37,250 nucleotides of DNA from UBA4736 sp002404015 (GCA_036747295.1 DAIOCN010000027.1:1-37250); one strand, 5' to 3'; positions 17,299 through 25,412 are shown, numbered from the stretch's first letter. The notes: a model not told the origin generated them from the sequence alone. Translations and numbers: made by a program.

Positions 17299-18594
17299 GT
17301 GACCACCCCCCGGGAGCCTGAGGACCTCGGCCTCAACACCGCCGAGCCGGCCACCCTCGTGATCGATCTGAACTGCGCCTTCGCCTCGATCGAGCAGCAG
17401 CACGACGCGAAGCTCCGAGGCCGGCCGCTGGCGATCGCCGCCTATGCCACCGGCGCCGCCACCATCGTCTCCTCCTCGCGGGAGGCCCGAGACCTCGGGA
17501 TCAAGACCGGCATGCGCGTCTTCGAGGCCAAGGCGATCTTCCCGAGACTCGCCGTGATGGAGCCCAACCCGCCCCTCTACCGCGCCGCCTCGGATCAGCT
17601 GATCGACATCCTGGAGCGCCACAGCCCCGACGTCCTTCGCATGTCGATCGACGAGGCCTCCCTGAACCTGGCCGGGACGCCCAACTTCGCGAAGCTGGGC
17701 CCCGAGGGTGTCGGCCGCGCCGTCAAGAGGGCGATCCGCGAGGAGATCGGCGAGTACGTGACCTGCTCCGTCGGGATCTCGACCTCCATCTGGATGGCCA
17801 AGCAAGCCTCCAACCTCGACAAGCGAGACGGCCTGGAGCGAATCGATCACACCAACCTGGTCTCCGTGTTCGGGCGCCTGCAGCTCACCGACCTCTCCGG
17901 CATCGCCGAAGCCTCCGCGAGCCGGCTGCACAAGGCGGGCATCCTTACCCCGCTCGAGTTCCTGTACGCGACCGTCGATCGGCTGAGCTTGGCCGGGATG
18001 CACGCCGAGGTCGCCACCAGCTGGCAGCGGCGGCTGCGCGGCTTCGAGGTCGGCAGCTTCGAGAGCGCAGCCCGCAAGAGCTACAGCCACTCCCACGTGC
18101 TCGCGCGCGCCACCAGCTCGCAGGCGGAGCTCGAGGAACTGCTCATGCGGCTCTGCGACATGGTCGGGCGCAGGCTGCGGGGCGCCGGCCGCCGCGGCAG
18201 CGTGGTATCCGTCGGCGTCGTGTACCGGCCTGACGCCGGCCACTTCTCGAAGCAGTCGAAGCGGGCCAAGCCGATAGCCACCGGAGACGAGATCTACCAG
18301 GCGGCCCTGACGTTGCTGGCCACTCGCGAACCTGGCCGCGACGTGGGAACCCTGGGCGTCGGTCTCAGCGGGCTGAGCGAGGGGGACACGACGCAGATGA
18401 ACCTGTTCGGCGACCCTTCGAAACCGCGCAACGAGCGTCTGGAAGCGGCCCTGGACGCGATCCGCGATCGCTTCGGGGAGGACGCCGTCCAGCGCTCGCG
18501 CCTCCTCGGCCGGGCTCCGGTGGTCCGAGATCGGATCGCCTTCGGGAACACCGGGCATCCTGACGAGGTCAGGCGCCGAACCGAGGCTGACTAG
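17299..18594 (+). CDS. dinB: Y-family translesion DNA polymerase (DinB/UmuC superfamily)
   Basis: Low-fidelity polymerase that copies past DNA lesions. From GTG 17299 the product has 431 residues: catalytic Asp23 in VIDLNCAFASIEQ, the palm motif SIDEAS with Asp118 and Glu119, a thumb with helix-hairpin-helix (about 195-235), a little-finger domain (about 250-350) and the beta-clamp peptide QMNLF near 372. D-L-N instead of D-M-D is closer to UmuC-like proteins, so the exact class is uncertain. An in-frame ATG at 17176 exists, 8 bp after the tRNA, but the LexA-like box between the two starts favours 17299. Probably SOS-induced. Confidence 0.85.
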   Translation: MTTPREPEDLGLNTAEPATLVIDLNCAFASIEQQHDAKLRGRPLAIAAYATGAATIVSSSREARDLGIKTGMRVFEAKAIFPRLAVMEPNPPLYRAASDQLIDILERHSPDVLRMSIDEASLNLAGTPNFAKLGPEGVGRAVKRAIREEIGEYVTCSVGISTSIWMAKQASNLDKRDGLERIDHTNLVSVFGRLQLTDLSGIAEASASRLHKAGILTPLEFLYATVDRLSLAGMHAEVATSWQRRLRGFEVGSFESAARKSYSHSHVLARATSSQAELEELLMRLCDMVGRRLRGAGRRGSVVSVGVVYRPDAGHFSKQSKRAKPIATGDEIYQAALTLLATREPGRDVGTLGVGLSGLSEGDTTQMNLFGDPSKPRNERLEAALDAIRDRFGEDAVQRSRLLGRAPVVRDRIAFGNTGHPDEVRRRTEAD

Positions 18595-18603
18595 GATCCG
18601 CGG

Positions 18604-20145
18604 TCAGGTCTTGGGGCGGACCGCATCAGGACCAGACCGTTTACGTGATCGTGTTTTTGGAGGTGCAATCGGTTCACTTGTTGGGCTGTCGCTCAGCACG
18701 GTCCAGCCGAGAAGCCCGCTCACACCCTCGAGTTTTTCCAAGACCTGGAACCCATGGTCCGTGATGGCAAACCTCCACAGGCCTTTCTCATGGGCACTGT
18801 TACGCATCTTGAAGATGGCGACCGCACGGCCGACCTCCGAGTTCTGCTCGATGTACCGCAGCAGGAATACGTTGTGGTACAGGAAGGAAAGACCACCCAC
18901 GGGATCCGTCATGGGGCCGAGGCTGCTTGTCTCGCTGGTCGTGAGTACAGAGACCCCCGCCGCCCGCAACATACCCAGTAGAGCGCGCGCATAAGCGGGA
19001 AAGCGTTCCGACTCGCGAGCCGCCAGGACCATTTCCGCCAAGCTGTCGATCGCCATCCGCTGTATAGGAGCCGCCGCCAGGTGTTCCCGAACGACCGACG
19101 CGACGACGTCGAGATCGAGCGCGCCCTCGGGGACGTGATAGATCGCCAGCTGGCCTGATTCGAGAAATGGACGAAGGTCCCAGCCAAAACTGGCTGCCTT
19201 GCGGATCAGCTGAGCGGCATTCTCCTGGAACGTGATGTATAGGCAGCGTTCGCCGTCCTCCAATCCCTGGACGATGAACCGCAGGGCGAGCGCGGTCTTG
19301 CCGCAGCCCGACGGTCCCAACACGAGGGTTGATCCTCCCCTCGGCAATCCACCGTGGCACATTTCATCCAGGCCCGGTACTCCGATGGTGGTTCGGCCCT
19401 GCGGCTCCGCTCCCGACTGGAGGTGGCCGCCGTCCAGGGTTTCGGCTCGCACGAAGACGGTTATCCCTGCCTCGCTGATCCGCAGAGGGTGCTGGCCCGA
19501 AAGGGGGCTGGCACTACGCAGCTTCCGCACGCGCAACCAGCGCCGATCCATTGGCTGGTGAGCCTCATAGACCAATTCCACGATCCCGTCGGCTAGAGAG
19601 AATTCGGGAGCCGACGCGATCTCGTCCGAACTGTACTCCCCGACAAAGATCACAGTAGTGTCCGTGTGAGCGATGCGGGCTGCAAACTTGTAAACCGCGG
19701 ATCGCAGAGCGCGCTCGCTTTCGCTAAAGTCCCGAAGCGCCTTCGCGCTGTCCACGACGACTACGACGGGATGCTCCTCGACGCACTTGCGGACAATCTC
19801 GTCCATCATCGATGCGAGCCCCTCCTTCCCACTCGCCTGAAGAAGCTCGCCGAGATTGATGAATTCGACCCTGTCCACCAACGCACTCCTGTCGAAGAAG
19901 TCAAAGGTCTCGAGGTTGGCGATGAACTTCCCTGGCGGTTCCGAGATCGTTGAGTAGTAGACCGCCTTGTGTTTCCGCGTAGCGCTGTTGAAACAGATCT
20001 GCTGAGCTAGGATCGTCTTACCGGTGCCAGGGACGCCCGACAAGACGGTAAGCGAGCCTACCGGCAGGCCTCCACCGAGGACAGTATCGAGTGGGGGGAT
20101 TCCAGTGCTGAGTCTCTGCACATTTCGAGTCTTCACCTGCGTCAC
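18604..20145 (-). CDS. KaiC-like double-domain RecA-family ATPase
   Basis: A 513-residue protein with two tandem KaiC/RadA-like ATPase domains: Walker A GVPGTGKT (37-44) with Walker B VVVVVD (127-132), and Walker A GPSGCGKT (277-284). Acidic residues after each Walker A (ISE near 67-69, QEN near 307-309) match the catalytic Glu position. The last 30 residues are a Pro/Lys/Arg-rich tail. It is not clock KaiC (no KaiA or KaiB here); such proteins often signal through response regulators, and its GTG overlaps the receiver gene's stop (GTGA). GC looks lower than in neighbours, hinting at transfer. Converges with the polymerase gene, 9 bp apart. Confidence 0.88.
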   Translation of the reverse strand: MTQVKTRNVQRLSTGIPPLDTVLGGGLPVGSLTVLSGVPGTGKTILAQQICFNSATRKHKAVYYSTISEPPGKFIANLETFDFFDRSALVDRVEFINLGELLQASGKEGLASMMDEIVRKCVEEHPVVVVVDSAKALRDFSESERALRSAVYKFAARIAHTDTTVIFVGEYSSDEIASAPEFSLADGIVELVYEAHQPMDRRWLRVRKLRSASPLSGQHPLRISEAGITVFVRAETLDGGHLQSGAEPQGRTTIGVPGLDEMCHGGLPRGGSTLVLGPSGCGKTALALRFIVQGLEDGERCLYITFQENAAQLIRKAASFGWDLRPFLESGQLAIYHVPEGALDLDVVASVVREHLAAAPIQRMAIDSLAEMVLAARESERFPAYARALLGMLRAAGVSVLTTSETSSLGPMTDPVGGLSFLYHNVFLLRYIEQNSEVGRAVAIFKMRNSAHEKGLWRFAITDHGFQVLEKLEGVSGLLGWTVLSDSPTSEPIAPPKTRSRKRSGPDAVRPKT

Positions 20146-20522
20146 CCTGGACGGAGTACTCCGACTTCGAGGGATCGGACGAGTTTCACAAGGGTGGCTG
20201 GTTTGAACGGTTTGCTCATCACCGCGTCTGCCCGTTCCGAGGCTCGGACTCCCTGTGCAGCGTCGGCGTTGGCGCTCAACACCACGATGAGAATCGAGGC
20301 CGTTGTGGGCTCTGATCGAAGCCGACGAATGAACTCGTTACCGTCCATGACAGGCATCATCAGGTCGGTGAGGACGATATCCGGAAGTTGGGGACCCACG
20401 ATCAGGTCGAGCGCAGCCTTTCCGTGGCCGGCCTCGGCGACCTCGTAGCCCTCCATCTCGAAGATCAACCTGAGAATGGCTCGGAGGCTCGGATCATCGT
20501 CTACAATCAGGATTTTGCTCAC
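20142..20522 (-). CDS. single-domain response regulator (CheY-like receiver)
   Basis: The 126-residue product is a receiver domain with no output domain: acidic pocket Asp8-Asp9, phosphorylation site Asp53 (LTDLMMP), Ser83 and Lys104 (MSKPF). The start is GTG at 20522, preceded by a GGGGAG Shine-Dalgarno site; a longer frame upstream lacks homology. It is coupled to the KaiC-like ATPase gene by a 4-base overlap, so the two probably act together, for example the receiver modulating the ATPase. No histidine kinase is in the window. Confidence 0.88.
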   Translation of the reverse strand: MSKILIVDDDPSLRAILRLIFEMEGYEVAEAGHGKAALDLIVGPQLPDIVLTDLMMPVMDGNEFIRRLRSEPTTASILIVVLSANADAAQGVRASERADAVMSKPFKPATLVKLVRSLEVGVLRPG

Positions 20523-20662
20523 GCCACTCCCCAGCACTCCTCGGCCCTTGTACGAATCGCCGCGATAAGGCCGAGAAAGGGACGGTTCGAGGACCTTGTA
20601 TAACACGCGCACATGTGTTCAGGTGCTAACTGGGGTCCGGCTACAGCGGCGGCAGGTAGCTG

Positions 20663-21553
20663 TCAGCGCTGACCTTGACCCAGTTTGGTGGACATCTGCA
20701 GAAGCCGCACCGCGATGTAGGTGGCAAACGCCAGCGTGGTGATGAAGAAGCTGACCGGATGCGGCGAGTAGTAGGCGATCGTGAGGCCCGCCCAGGTGAA
20801 GAGCAGGGCCAGCCCGGCGGCAGCCGCGATGGCGGCTGAGGGCCGGCTGGTGAACCGAACGGCGATGGCGGCCGGCGTCACGACCAGGGCGAAGATCAGG
20901 AGAACCCCCACAACCTGTACCGCCTGCGTCACGGCGACGGCCAGGATGGCCATGAAGGCGATGGAGAGGGCCGTGACTGGCACCCCCTTGGCGGCGGCCA
21001 GTTCCTCGTCCACCGACGCAAAGAGCAGTGGCCGGTAGAGCACGATCAGGGCAGCCAGCGTGACCACGCCCGCGACGAAGGTGATCGCCACGTCGGTGCT
21101 GCTGATGCCAAGGATCTCACCGAAGAGCAGCGCGTATGCCTCGGTGGCGTATCCGCGGTAGAGGGACAGAAAGAGCACTCCCAGGCTGAGGGCCCAGGCC
21201 AGCACTATGCCGATCGTCACGTCTCGCCCCCTGAGGCGGTTGCCCAGGGCCCCGATCGCGACCCCGCTGCCCAGCGTGAAGGCGAGAAGGCCGAACACGG
21301 GGCTCACGGCCAGGACGACCGCGCCGGTGGCGCCCGCGAACCCGATGTGGGACAGCGCGTGGGCGGCGAAGGCCGACCCGCGCAGGACCACGAAGTAGCC
21401 GATGGCCCCGGCCACGATGGCCACCACGGTGCCGGCCATGAAGGCGTTGACCATGAACTCGTAGTGGAAGAGCTGGGCCAGGTCGACGATCGGGTTCCAG
21501 CTGAACGCCGGCGAGGTGTCGGTGATCGTGAGAGGGACGGCCCAATCAGCCAT
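20663..21553 (-). CDS. metal (Zn/Mn) ABC transporter permease
   Basis: ZnuB/TroC-family membrane subunit with about eight to nine hydrophobic segments over 296 residues, including the conserved AFAAHALSHIGFAG segment (about 60-73) and VQVVGVLLIFALVVTPAA (about 215-232). The ATG at 21553 lies within the last codons of the ATPase gene (8-bp overlap); an ATG eight codons earlier is less likely. Last gene of the binding protein-ATPase-permease operon. Confidence 0.92.
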   Translation of the reverse strand: MADWAVPLTITDTSPAFSWNPIVDLAQLFHYEFMVNAFMAGTVVAIVAGAIGYFVVLRGSAFAAHALSHIGFAGATGAVVLAVSPVFGLLAFTLGSGVAIGALGNRLRGRDVTIGIVLAWALSLGVLFLSLYRGYATEAYALLFGEILGISSTDVAITFVAGVVTLAALIVLYRPLLFASVDEELAAAKGVPVTALSIAFMAILAVAVTQAVQVVGVLLIFALVVTPAAIAVRFTSRPSAAIAAAAGLALLFTWAGLTIAYYSPHPVSFFITTLAFATYIAVRLLQMSTKLGQGQR

Positions 21554-22370
21554 GGGGGTGGCTGGCCTCCTCCTCAAGACCCACCACGAACACCCGCCCG
21601 CGGCTGTCCCTCAGCACCTCGACCGGGGCGGAGTAGATCCGGCTGAGCGACTCCGACGTGATGATCTCCGCCGGCTGTCCGATGACGATCTTGCCCTGGG
21701 CGATATAGACGACCTGGTCGATATGGGACATCAGCGGGTTCACGTCGTGGGCGATCAGGACCACGGTCAGGCGCCTGGCCCGGGCCACCTCGCTGATCAG
21801 CTGGACGATCGCCCCCTGGTGCTTCACGTCGAGGTGGGAGAGCGGTTCGTCGAGGAGCAGAAGGCGGGGTTCGCCGACCAGGGCCTGGGCCAGCAGCAGC
21901 CGCTGCTGCTCACCCCCCGAGAGCCGACCCAGCGACCGGTCGGCGTACTCGACAGCTCCCACCGAGCGGATGGCGGCGTCGGCTGCGAAGGCTGCCCGGG
22001 ACCCGCCCGGCAACCGAACACCCCAGCGGTGACCATCGACCCCCAGGCCGACGAAATCCCGACCGCGAACCGAGAGCTCGGGATCGAAGCTGGAACCCTG
22101 GGGGATGTACCCGATCGCGGGGTTCCCCCGACGCGGCCGGTGGCCGAACACCTCGATCTCGCCCTCCGCCGGGCTGAGCTGCCCGAGGATCGCCCGGATC
22201 AGGGTCGATTTGCCGGCGCCGTTCGGTCCCAGCACCGCCGTGAAGGAGCCTTCCGGGATCGCGAAAGAGGCCCCCGACCAGACGCGGTCCCGCCCGTAGC
22301 CCATCGCCAGCTGGCGGGCGACGATCGCCGGGGGACCAGGCCCTGACGGAACGGCGCCGGCGCTGCTCAC
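21546..22370 (-). CDS. metal (Zn/Mn) ABC transporter ATP-binding protein
   Basis: The 274-residue cytoplasmic ATPase has Walker A GPNGAGKST (about 49-57), the Q-loop in GYIPQG, the ABC signature LSGGEQQR (about 151-158), Walker B LLLLDEP and the switch His in IAHDV. A C-terminal extension after about residue 225 is usual for ZnuC/TroB types. Its GTG overlaps the binding-protein stop (GTGA). Powers import with the permease downstream. Confidence 0.93.
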   Translation of the reverse strand: MSSAGAVPSGPGPPAIVARQLAMGYGRDRVWSGASFAIPEGSFTAVLGPNGAGKSTLIRAILGQLSPAEGEIEVFGHRPRRGNPAIGYIPQGSSFDPELSVRGRDFVGLGVDGHRWGVRLPGGSRAAFAADAAIRSVGAVEYADRSLGRLSGGEQQRLLLAQALVGEPRLLLLDEPLSHLDVKHQGAIVQLISEVARARRLTVVLIAHDVNPLMSHIDQVVYIAQGKIVIGQPAEIITSESLSRIYSAPVEVLRDSRGRVFVVGLEEEASHPHG

Positions 22371-23272
22371 CCGTGCAGGGCGTCGGCGTTGAGAGCGTTC
22401 TGCAGCGCGATCAGCTGGGCCACCTGCCAGTCCTGGAAGGTGGCGGTCTCGGGCTGCATCGTTTCCGACACACCGACTACCGGGATGTCGTTGGCGGCCG
22501 CCAACCGCTTGACGTTCGTGGTGACCGCCGTCGCGGTCTGGACGTTGTAGATGAGCGCCTTGACCTGCTTCCGGGCGATCTGCTCCTGGAAAGTCACCAC
22601 CGCATCGGCCGGCGGATCGTTGCCTTCGGCCACCGCCGCCATGAATGCCGGGGGCGAGACCAGGTTCAGGCCGAGGGCCCTCGCCATGTAGACGAAAATG
22701 CTCTCGGTCGAGCCGATCGGACGGCCGCTGAACTTCTGCTTGATCTCCGCGATGCGGTCCGAGTAGGGCTTCAACCCGGCTGCAAATGCCGCCCGCCGCT
22801 GGTCGAAGTAGGCGGCGTCGGCAGGGTCCAGGGACTTATACGTGGCCGTGATCCGGTCCGCGACCGACACGACGTAGCCGGGTTCGTACCAGAAGTGCGG
22901 GTTGTCGCCCTGCTTCTTGCCGAGCAGCTGGGCCACGTCCACGAGCTGCCGGTTGGCGCTCCTGTTGGCCGCCAGAAGCTTCTGTCCCCAATCGTCATAG
23001 CCGGCGCCGTTCAAGACCACCAGGTTGGCGTCGGCGAAGGCCCGGGCGTCGTTGGGGTTGCTCTCGTACAGGTGGGGGTCGGCGTTGGGGTCGCTGACCA
23101 CGCTCTGCACGGACGTCTTCGAGCCCCCCAGCTGGGACGCCACGCTGCCCCAGAAGTTCTCACCGGTGACCACTTTGAGAGCGCCCCCACTGGGCGAGAT
23201 GCCGGCGAGCGACCCGTTGCAGGCTGTGGCAAGGACGACAGCCACCACTCCCAACATCAGTGACCGAACCAC
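22367..23272 (-). CDS. metal ABC transporter substrate-binding lipoprotein (ZnuA/TroA family)
   Basis: Captures a divalent metal, probably zinc or manganese, outside the membrane. From GTG 23272 the 301-residue product has a signal peptide with lipobox LATAC (Cys18). Ligand candidates are His67 (DPHLYE) and His126 (NPHFWYEP). The third His of classical ZnuA is replaced by the segment GSTESIF, and no His-rich loop is present, so specificity cannot be assigned. Residues upstream of 23272 in the same frame are promoter DNA carrying tandem repeats. First gene of the importer operon, divergent from the Fur-family regulator. Confidence 0.88.
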   Translation of the reverse strand: MVRSLMLGVVAVVLATACNGSLAGISPSGGALKVVTGENFWGSVASQLGGSKTSVQSVVSDPNADPHLYESNPNDARAFADANLVVLNGAGYDDWGQKLLAANRSANRQLVDVAQLLGKKQGDNPHFWYEPGYVVSVADRITATYKSLDPADAAYFDQRRAAFAAGLKPYSDRIAEIKQKFSGRPIGSTESIFVYMARALGLNLVSPPAFMAAVAEGNDPPADAVVTFQEQIARKQVKALIYNVQTATAVTTNVKRLAAANDIPVVGVSETMQPETATFQDWQVAQLIALQNALNADALHG

Positions 23273-23313
23273 ACCCCGACCTCCAACCTGCAGGCGGACG
23301 AAGGCCCGCCGCG

Positions 23314-23365
23314 ATGCGCAAGAGTATTGCACAAATGACTTGCGCAAATAGGATGCACGACTCCG
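23314..23365. repeat. four tandem 13-bp repeats, probable regulator operator
   Basis: Boxes at 23314 (ATGCGCAA), 23327 (TTGCACAA), 23340 (TTGCGCAA) and 23353 (ATGCACGA) recur exactly every 13 bp; the consensus is WTGCRCAA and each box is nearly palindromic. They fill the gap between the metal-importer operon and its divergent Fur-family gene, overlapping the expected promoter DNA of both. The natural reading is the operator of the Fur/Zur-type protein. Confidence 0.65.
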
Positions 23366-23366
23366 G

Positions 23367-23372
23367 TATAGT
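23367..23372 (+). promoter_or_regulatory. -10 element of a leaderless mRNA (Fur-family gene)
   Basis: TATAGT ends 6 nt before the GTG start codon, so transcription should begin at or next to the start codon. No Shine-Dalgarno sequence is available. Confidence 0.6.
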
Positions 23373-23378
23373 CGTCCG

Positions 23379-23777
23379 GTGGCGCGCCCCAGCCCTGTCA
23401 CCGACGCGGTACGCGGCCTGTTCCTGGCCCACGAGCGCCACGCCTGGTCGCTCGACGAGCTTCACGAGTCGGTTCGCGTCAGCCTGGGCTCGGCCGACTA
23501 CTCCACCGTCTTCCGGGCCGTCTCATCTCTCGAGCGCGAGGGTCTCATCGATCGAATCGAGCTGGGCGACGGCAAGGCCCACTACGAGATCCGCGACGAG
23601 CACCACGAGCACGTCCGCTGCGATTCCTGCGGCCGGGTCGCCGAGGTCCCGGGCTGCGTCCTGGACGGCGCCAGCGCCGGCGTGCGCGCCACCACCGGCT
23701 TCGTGGTGACCAGCCATCAGATCGTTTTCACGGGGCTCTGCGCGGAGTGCGCCAGCGCTCGCACCGCCCGGCTCTGA
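23379..23777 (+). CDS. Fur-family metal-responsive repressor (Zur-like)
   Basis: The 132-residue DNA-binding protein has a winged helix (about 8-75), a hinge with His75, His76, His78 in DEHHEHV, and two structural zinc pairs Cys81/Cys84 and Cys121/Cys124. Divergence from a zinc/manganese-type importer across tandem operator-like repeats makes a Zur or Mur role more likely than Fur. GTG start with a -10 box 6 nt before it (leaderless). Autoregulation is likely because the repeats abut its promoter. Confidence 0.88.
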   Translation: MARPSPVTDAVRGLFLAHERHAWSLDELHESVRVSLGSADYSTVFRAVSSLEREGLIDRIELGDGKAHYEIRDEHHEHVRCDSCGRVAEVPGCVLDGASAGVRATTGFVVTSHQIVFTGLCAECASARTARL

Positions 23778-23792
23778 CGACGCGAGCCTGAA

Positions 23793-24203
23793 CTACAGGT
23801 CCAGGCTTGCCATCAGCTCCCTGACCTTGCGCTCGATCTCGTCTCGGATCGGCCGGACAGCCTCGATGGGCCGGCCCGCGGGGTCGTCCAGCTCCCAGTC
23901 CTCGTAGCGGCGGCCGGGATAGAAAGGGCAGGCGTCACCGCAGCCCATCGTGATGACCACGTCGGCCTGCCGGACGGCTGAATCCTGGAGGAGCTTGGGC
24001 CTCTCGCCGGTGACGTCGAGGCCGACCTCGGCCATCGCCTGGACCGCGACCGGGTTCACCAGGTCGGCGGGCTCGCTCCCGGCTGACAGGACCTCGACCC
24101 GATCGCCCGCCAGGTGCTTCAGATAGCCGGCCGCCATCTGGCTGCGGCCCGCGTTGTGCACGCAGACGAACAGGACCGTCGGGCGCTCAGCGCTCGCGCT
24201 CAA
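23793..24203 (-). CDS. arsC: arsenate reductase (thioredoxin-coupled, LMW phosphatase fold)
   Basis: Reduces arsenate to arsenite. The 136-residue product has the P-loop Cys14 to Arg20 (CVHNAGRS) and the redox pair Cys88 and Cys92 in MGCGDACPFYPG, which places it in the thioredoxin-coupled group and apart from ordinary tyrosine phosphatases. The start is TTG at 24203, overlapping the arsM stop (TTGA). An open frame extends upstream through arsM but is not coding. Its product arsenite is the substrate of the upstream gene's enzyme. Confidence 0.9.
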   Translation of the reverse strand: MSASAERPTVLFVCVHNAGRSQMAAGYLKHLAGDRVEVLSAGSEPADLVNPVAVQAMAEVGLDVTGERPKLLQDSAVRQADVVITMGCGDACPFYPGRRYEDWELDDPAGRPIEAVRPIRDEIERKVRELMASLDL

Positions 24204-24976
24204 GGCCCGCCAGCCGGTTTGACGGCCCGGATGTAGGCGCTGCCGATCTTGCCGCCCTCCGGCACCTCGTTGACCTGGTGGATCTCGATCTCCGGGTCGG
24301 CGAAGCCGGCCGAGACCAGGATCTGCCGGTAGTCGTCGACGGGGATCGTGCCGGCGATGCACCCGGCCCAGGCGTCGGCGGCCTTCTTGACGTCTGGCGC
24401 CAGCGCCTCCATCTCCACCATGTCGGCCACGGCCAGTCGGCCGCCTGGCTTGAGGACCCGGTACGCCTCGCGGATCACGGCGCCCTTGTCGTCGGCGAGG
24501 TTGATCACGCAGTTGGAGATGACCACGTCCACGGTGGCGGCAGGCAGGGGAATCGCCTCGATCGTCCCCTTCAGGAAGGTGGCGTTCGCCAGCCCCGAGT
24601 TGGCTTTGTTGCTCTCGGCCAGCTGGAGCATCTCGTCGGTCATGTCCACGCCGTAGGCATGACCCTCCGGGCCGACCCGGCGGGCCGACATCAGCACGTC
24701 CATCCCGCCGCCACTGCCGAGGTCGAGCACCGTCTCGCCCGGCTTCAGCTGCGCCAGCGTGGTGGGGTTGCCGCACCCCATGCTGACCGACTGCGCCAGG
24801 CCAATCTGGACCAGGTCCTGGTCGGTGTAGCCGGTGGTCAGGCTGATCCCGGTGGCGTCGTCTGCGGCTGAGCAGCAGCTCTCGGAACTGCTCGAGCAAC
24901 ATCCGCCGCCGTCCGCGCTCATCCTGGTGGCCGCGGCGGCGTAGCGCTCCCGCACGGCCTTCTGAACGTCACTCAT
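24200..24976 (-). CDS. arsM: arsenite S-adenosylmethionine methyltransferase
   Basis: Methylates As(III) to mono-, di- and trimethylarsenicals. The 258-residue product has the SAM motif VLDLGSGGGMDV (83-94) and the three family cysteines Cys68 (MGCGNP), Cys156 (SNCVINL) and Cys206 (AGCIAG). The N terminus adds two Cys pairs (26-27 and 34-35) in a Ser-rich loop. ATG 24976 is chosen because a GGAGG Shine-Dalgarno site lies 5 nt before it; an ATG 18 codons upstream lacks one. A minus-strand TATTGT at 25014-25019 may be its -10. Divergent from arsR. Confidence 0.93.
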   Translation of the reverse strand: MSDVQKAVRERYAAAATRMSADGGGCCSSSSESCCSAADDATGISLTTGYTDQDLVQIGLAQSVSMGCGNPTTLAQLKPGETVLDLGSGGGMDVLMSARRVGPEGHAYGVDMTDEMLQLAESNKANSGLANATFLKGTIEAIPLPAATVDVVISNCVINLADDKGAVIREAYRVLKPGGRLAVADMVEMEALAPDVKKAADAWAGCIAGTIPVDDYRQILVSAGFADPEIEIHQVNEVPEGGKIGSAYIRAVKPAGGP

Positions 24977-24991
24977 GGTCGCCTCCAATGG

Positions 24992-25046
24992 ATCGACGGG
25001 TTTCGATGGCTGCACAATAGCACAACGCATCGACGTTTGCGAATGG
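24992..25046. promoter_or_regulatory. direct repeats in the arsM-arsR intergenic region
   Basis: The segments ATCGACGGGTTTCGATGG (24992-25009) and ATCGACGTTTGCGAATGG (25029-25046) share ATCGACG and TTT and are 37 bp apart. One lies downstream of the proposed arsM -10, the other just upstream of the arsR -10. They are candidate ArsR operators. Confidence 0.35.
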
Positions 25047-25052
25047 GTCTGC

Positions 25053-25058
25053 TAACAT
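25053..25058 (+). promoter_or_regulatory. -10 element of a leaderless mRNA (arsR)
   Basis: TAACAT ends 6 nt before the GTG of arsR, the same spacing as at the Fur-family gene. No Shine-Dalgarno site is present. Confidence 0.5.
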
Positions 25059-25064
25059 GGGCTG

Positions 25065-25412
25065 GTGACGCTGAAGGAACTGCCTGTCGCTCGCGAGCGG
25101 GGTACCTGCTGCGAGCTTCCGGTCAGCGTGGACCCGGAGTGGGCGTCCAGCCAGGCCGATCTGCTCAAGGCGCTGGCCGATCCCACCCGGCTGATCATGG
25201 TCGCGGCTCTCCGAAAGGCTGAGGAGCCGGTCTGCATCTGCGACTTCACGGCCGCGCTCAGCCTGAGCCAGCCCACCATCAGCCACCACATGGCCAAGCT
25301 GCGCGAGGCCGGCCTGGTGAAATCGGAAAAGCGCGGCATCTGGGTCTACTACCGCCTGAACAACAGCCTGCCCCCGATGGCGGCCAGCCTGCTGAACGCC
25401 CTTCTCAACTGA
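25065..25412 (+). CDS. arsR: ArsR-family metalloid-responsive repressor
   Basis: A 115-residue winged-helix repressor (about 28-105) with the recognition helix LSQPTISHHMAKLREAGL. The metalloid site is visible: Cys57 and Cys59 in VCICD, the classical alpha-3 As(III) site, plus an N-terminal pair Cys15-Cys16 that could add a third ligand. It diverges from arsM-arsC and is followed after 21 bp by a methyltransferase gene. Arsenite would release it from the intergenic operator. Confidence 0.92.
   Translation: MTLKELPVARERGTCCELPVSVDPEWASSQADLLKALADPTRLIMVAALRKAEEPVCICDFTAALSLSQPTISHHMAKLREAGLVKSEKRGIWVYYRLNNSLPPMAASLLNALLN

Noticed and set aside
20608..20621. Weak LexA-like sequence (minus strand TGAACACATGTGCG) before the receiver/KaiC-like pair
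   Set aside because: Two mismatches at defined positions of CGAAC-N4-GTTCG and no functional link to DNA damage; too weak to report as a site.
24204..24902. Upstream extension of arsC through arsM
   Set aside because: The extra part is a shadow of arsM; the LMW-phosphatase fold starts right after TTG 24203.
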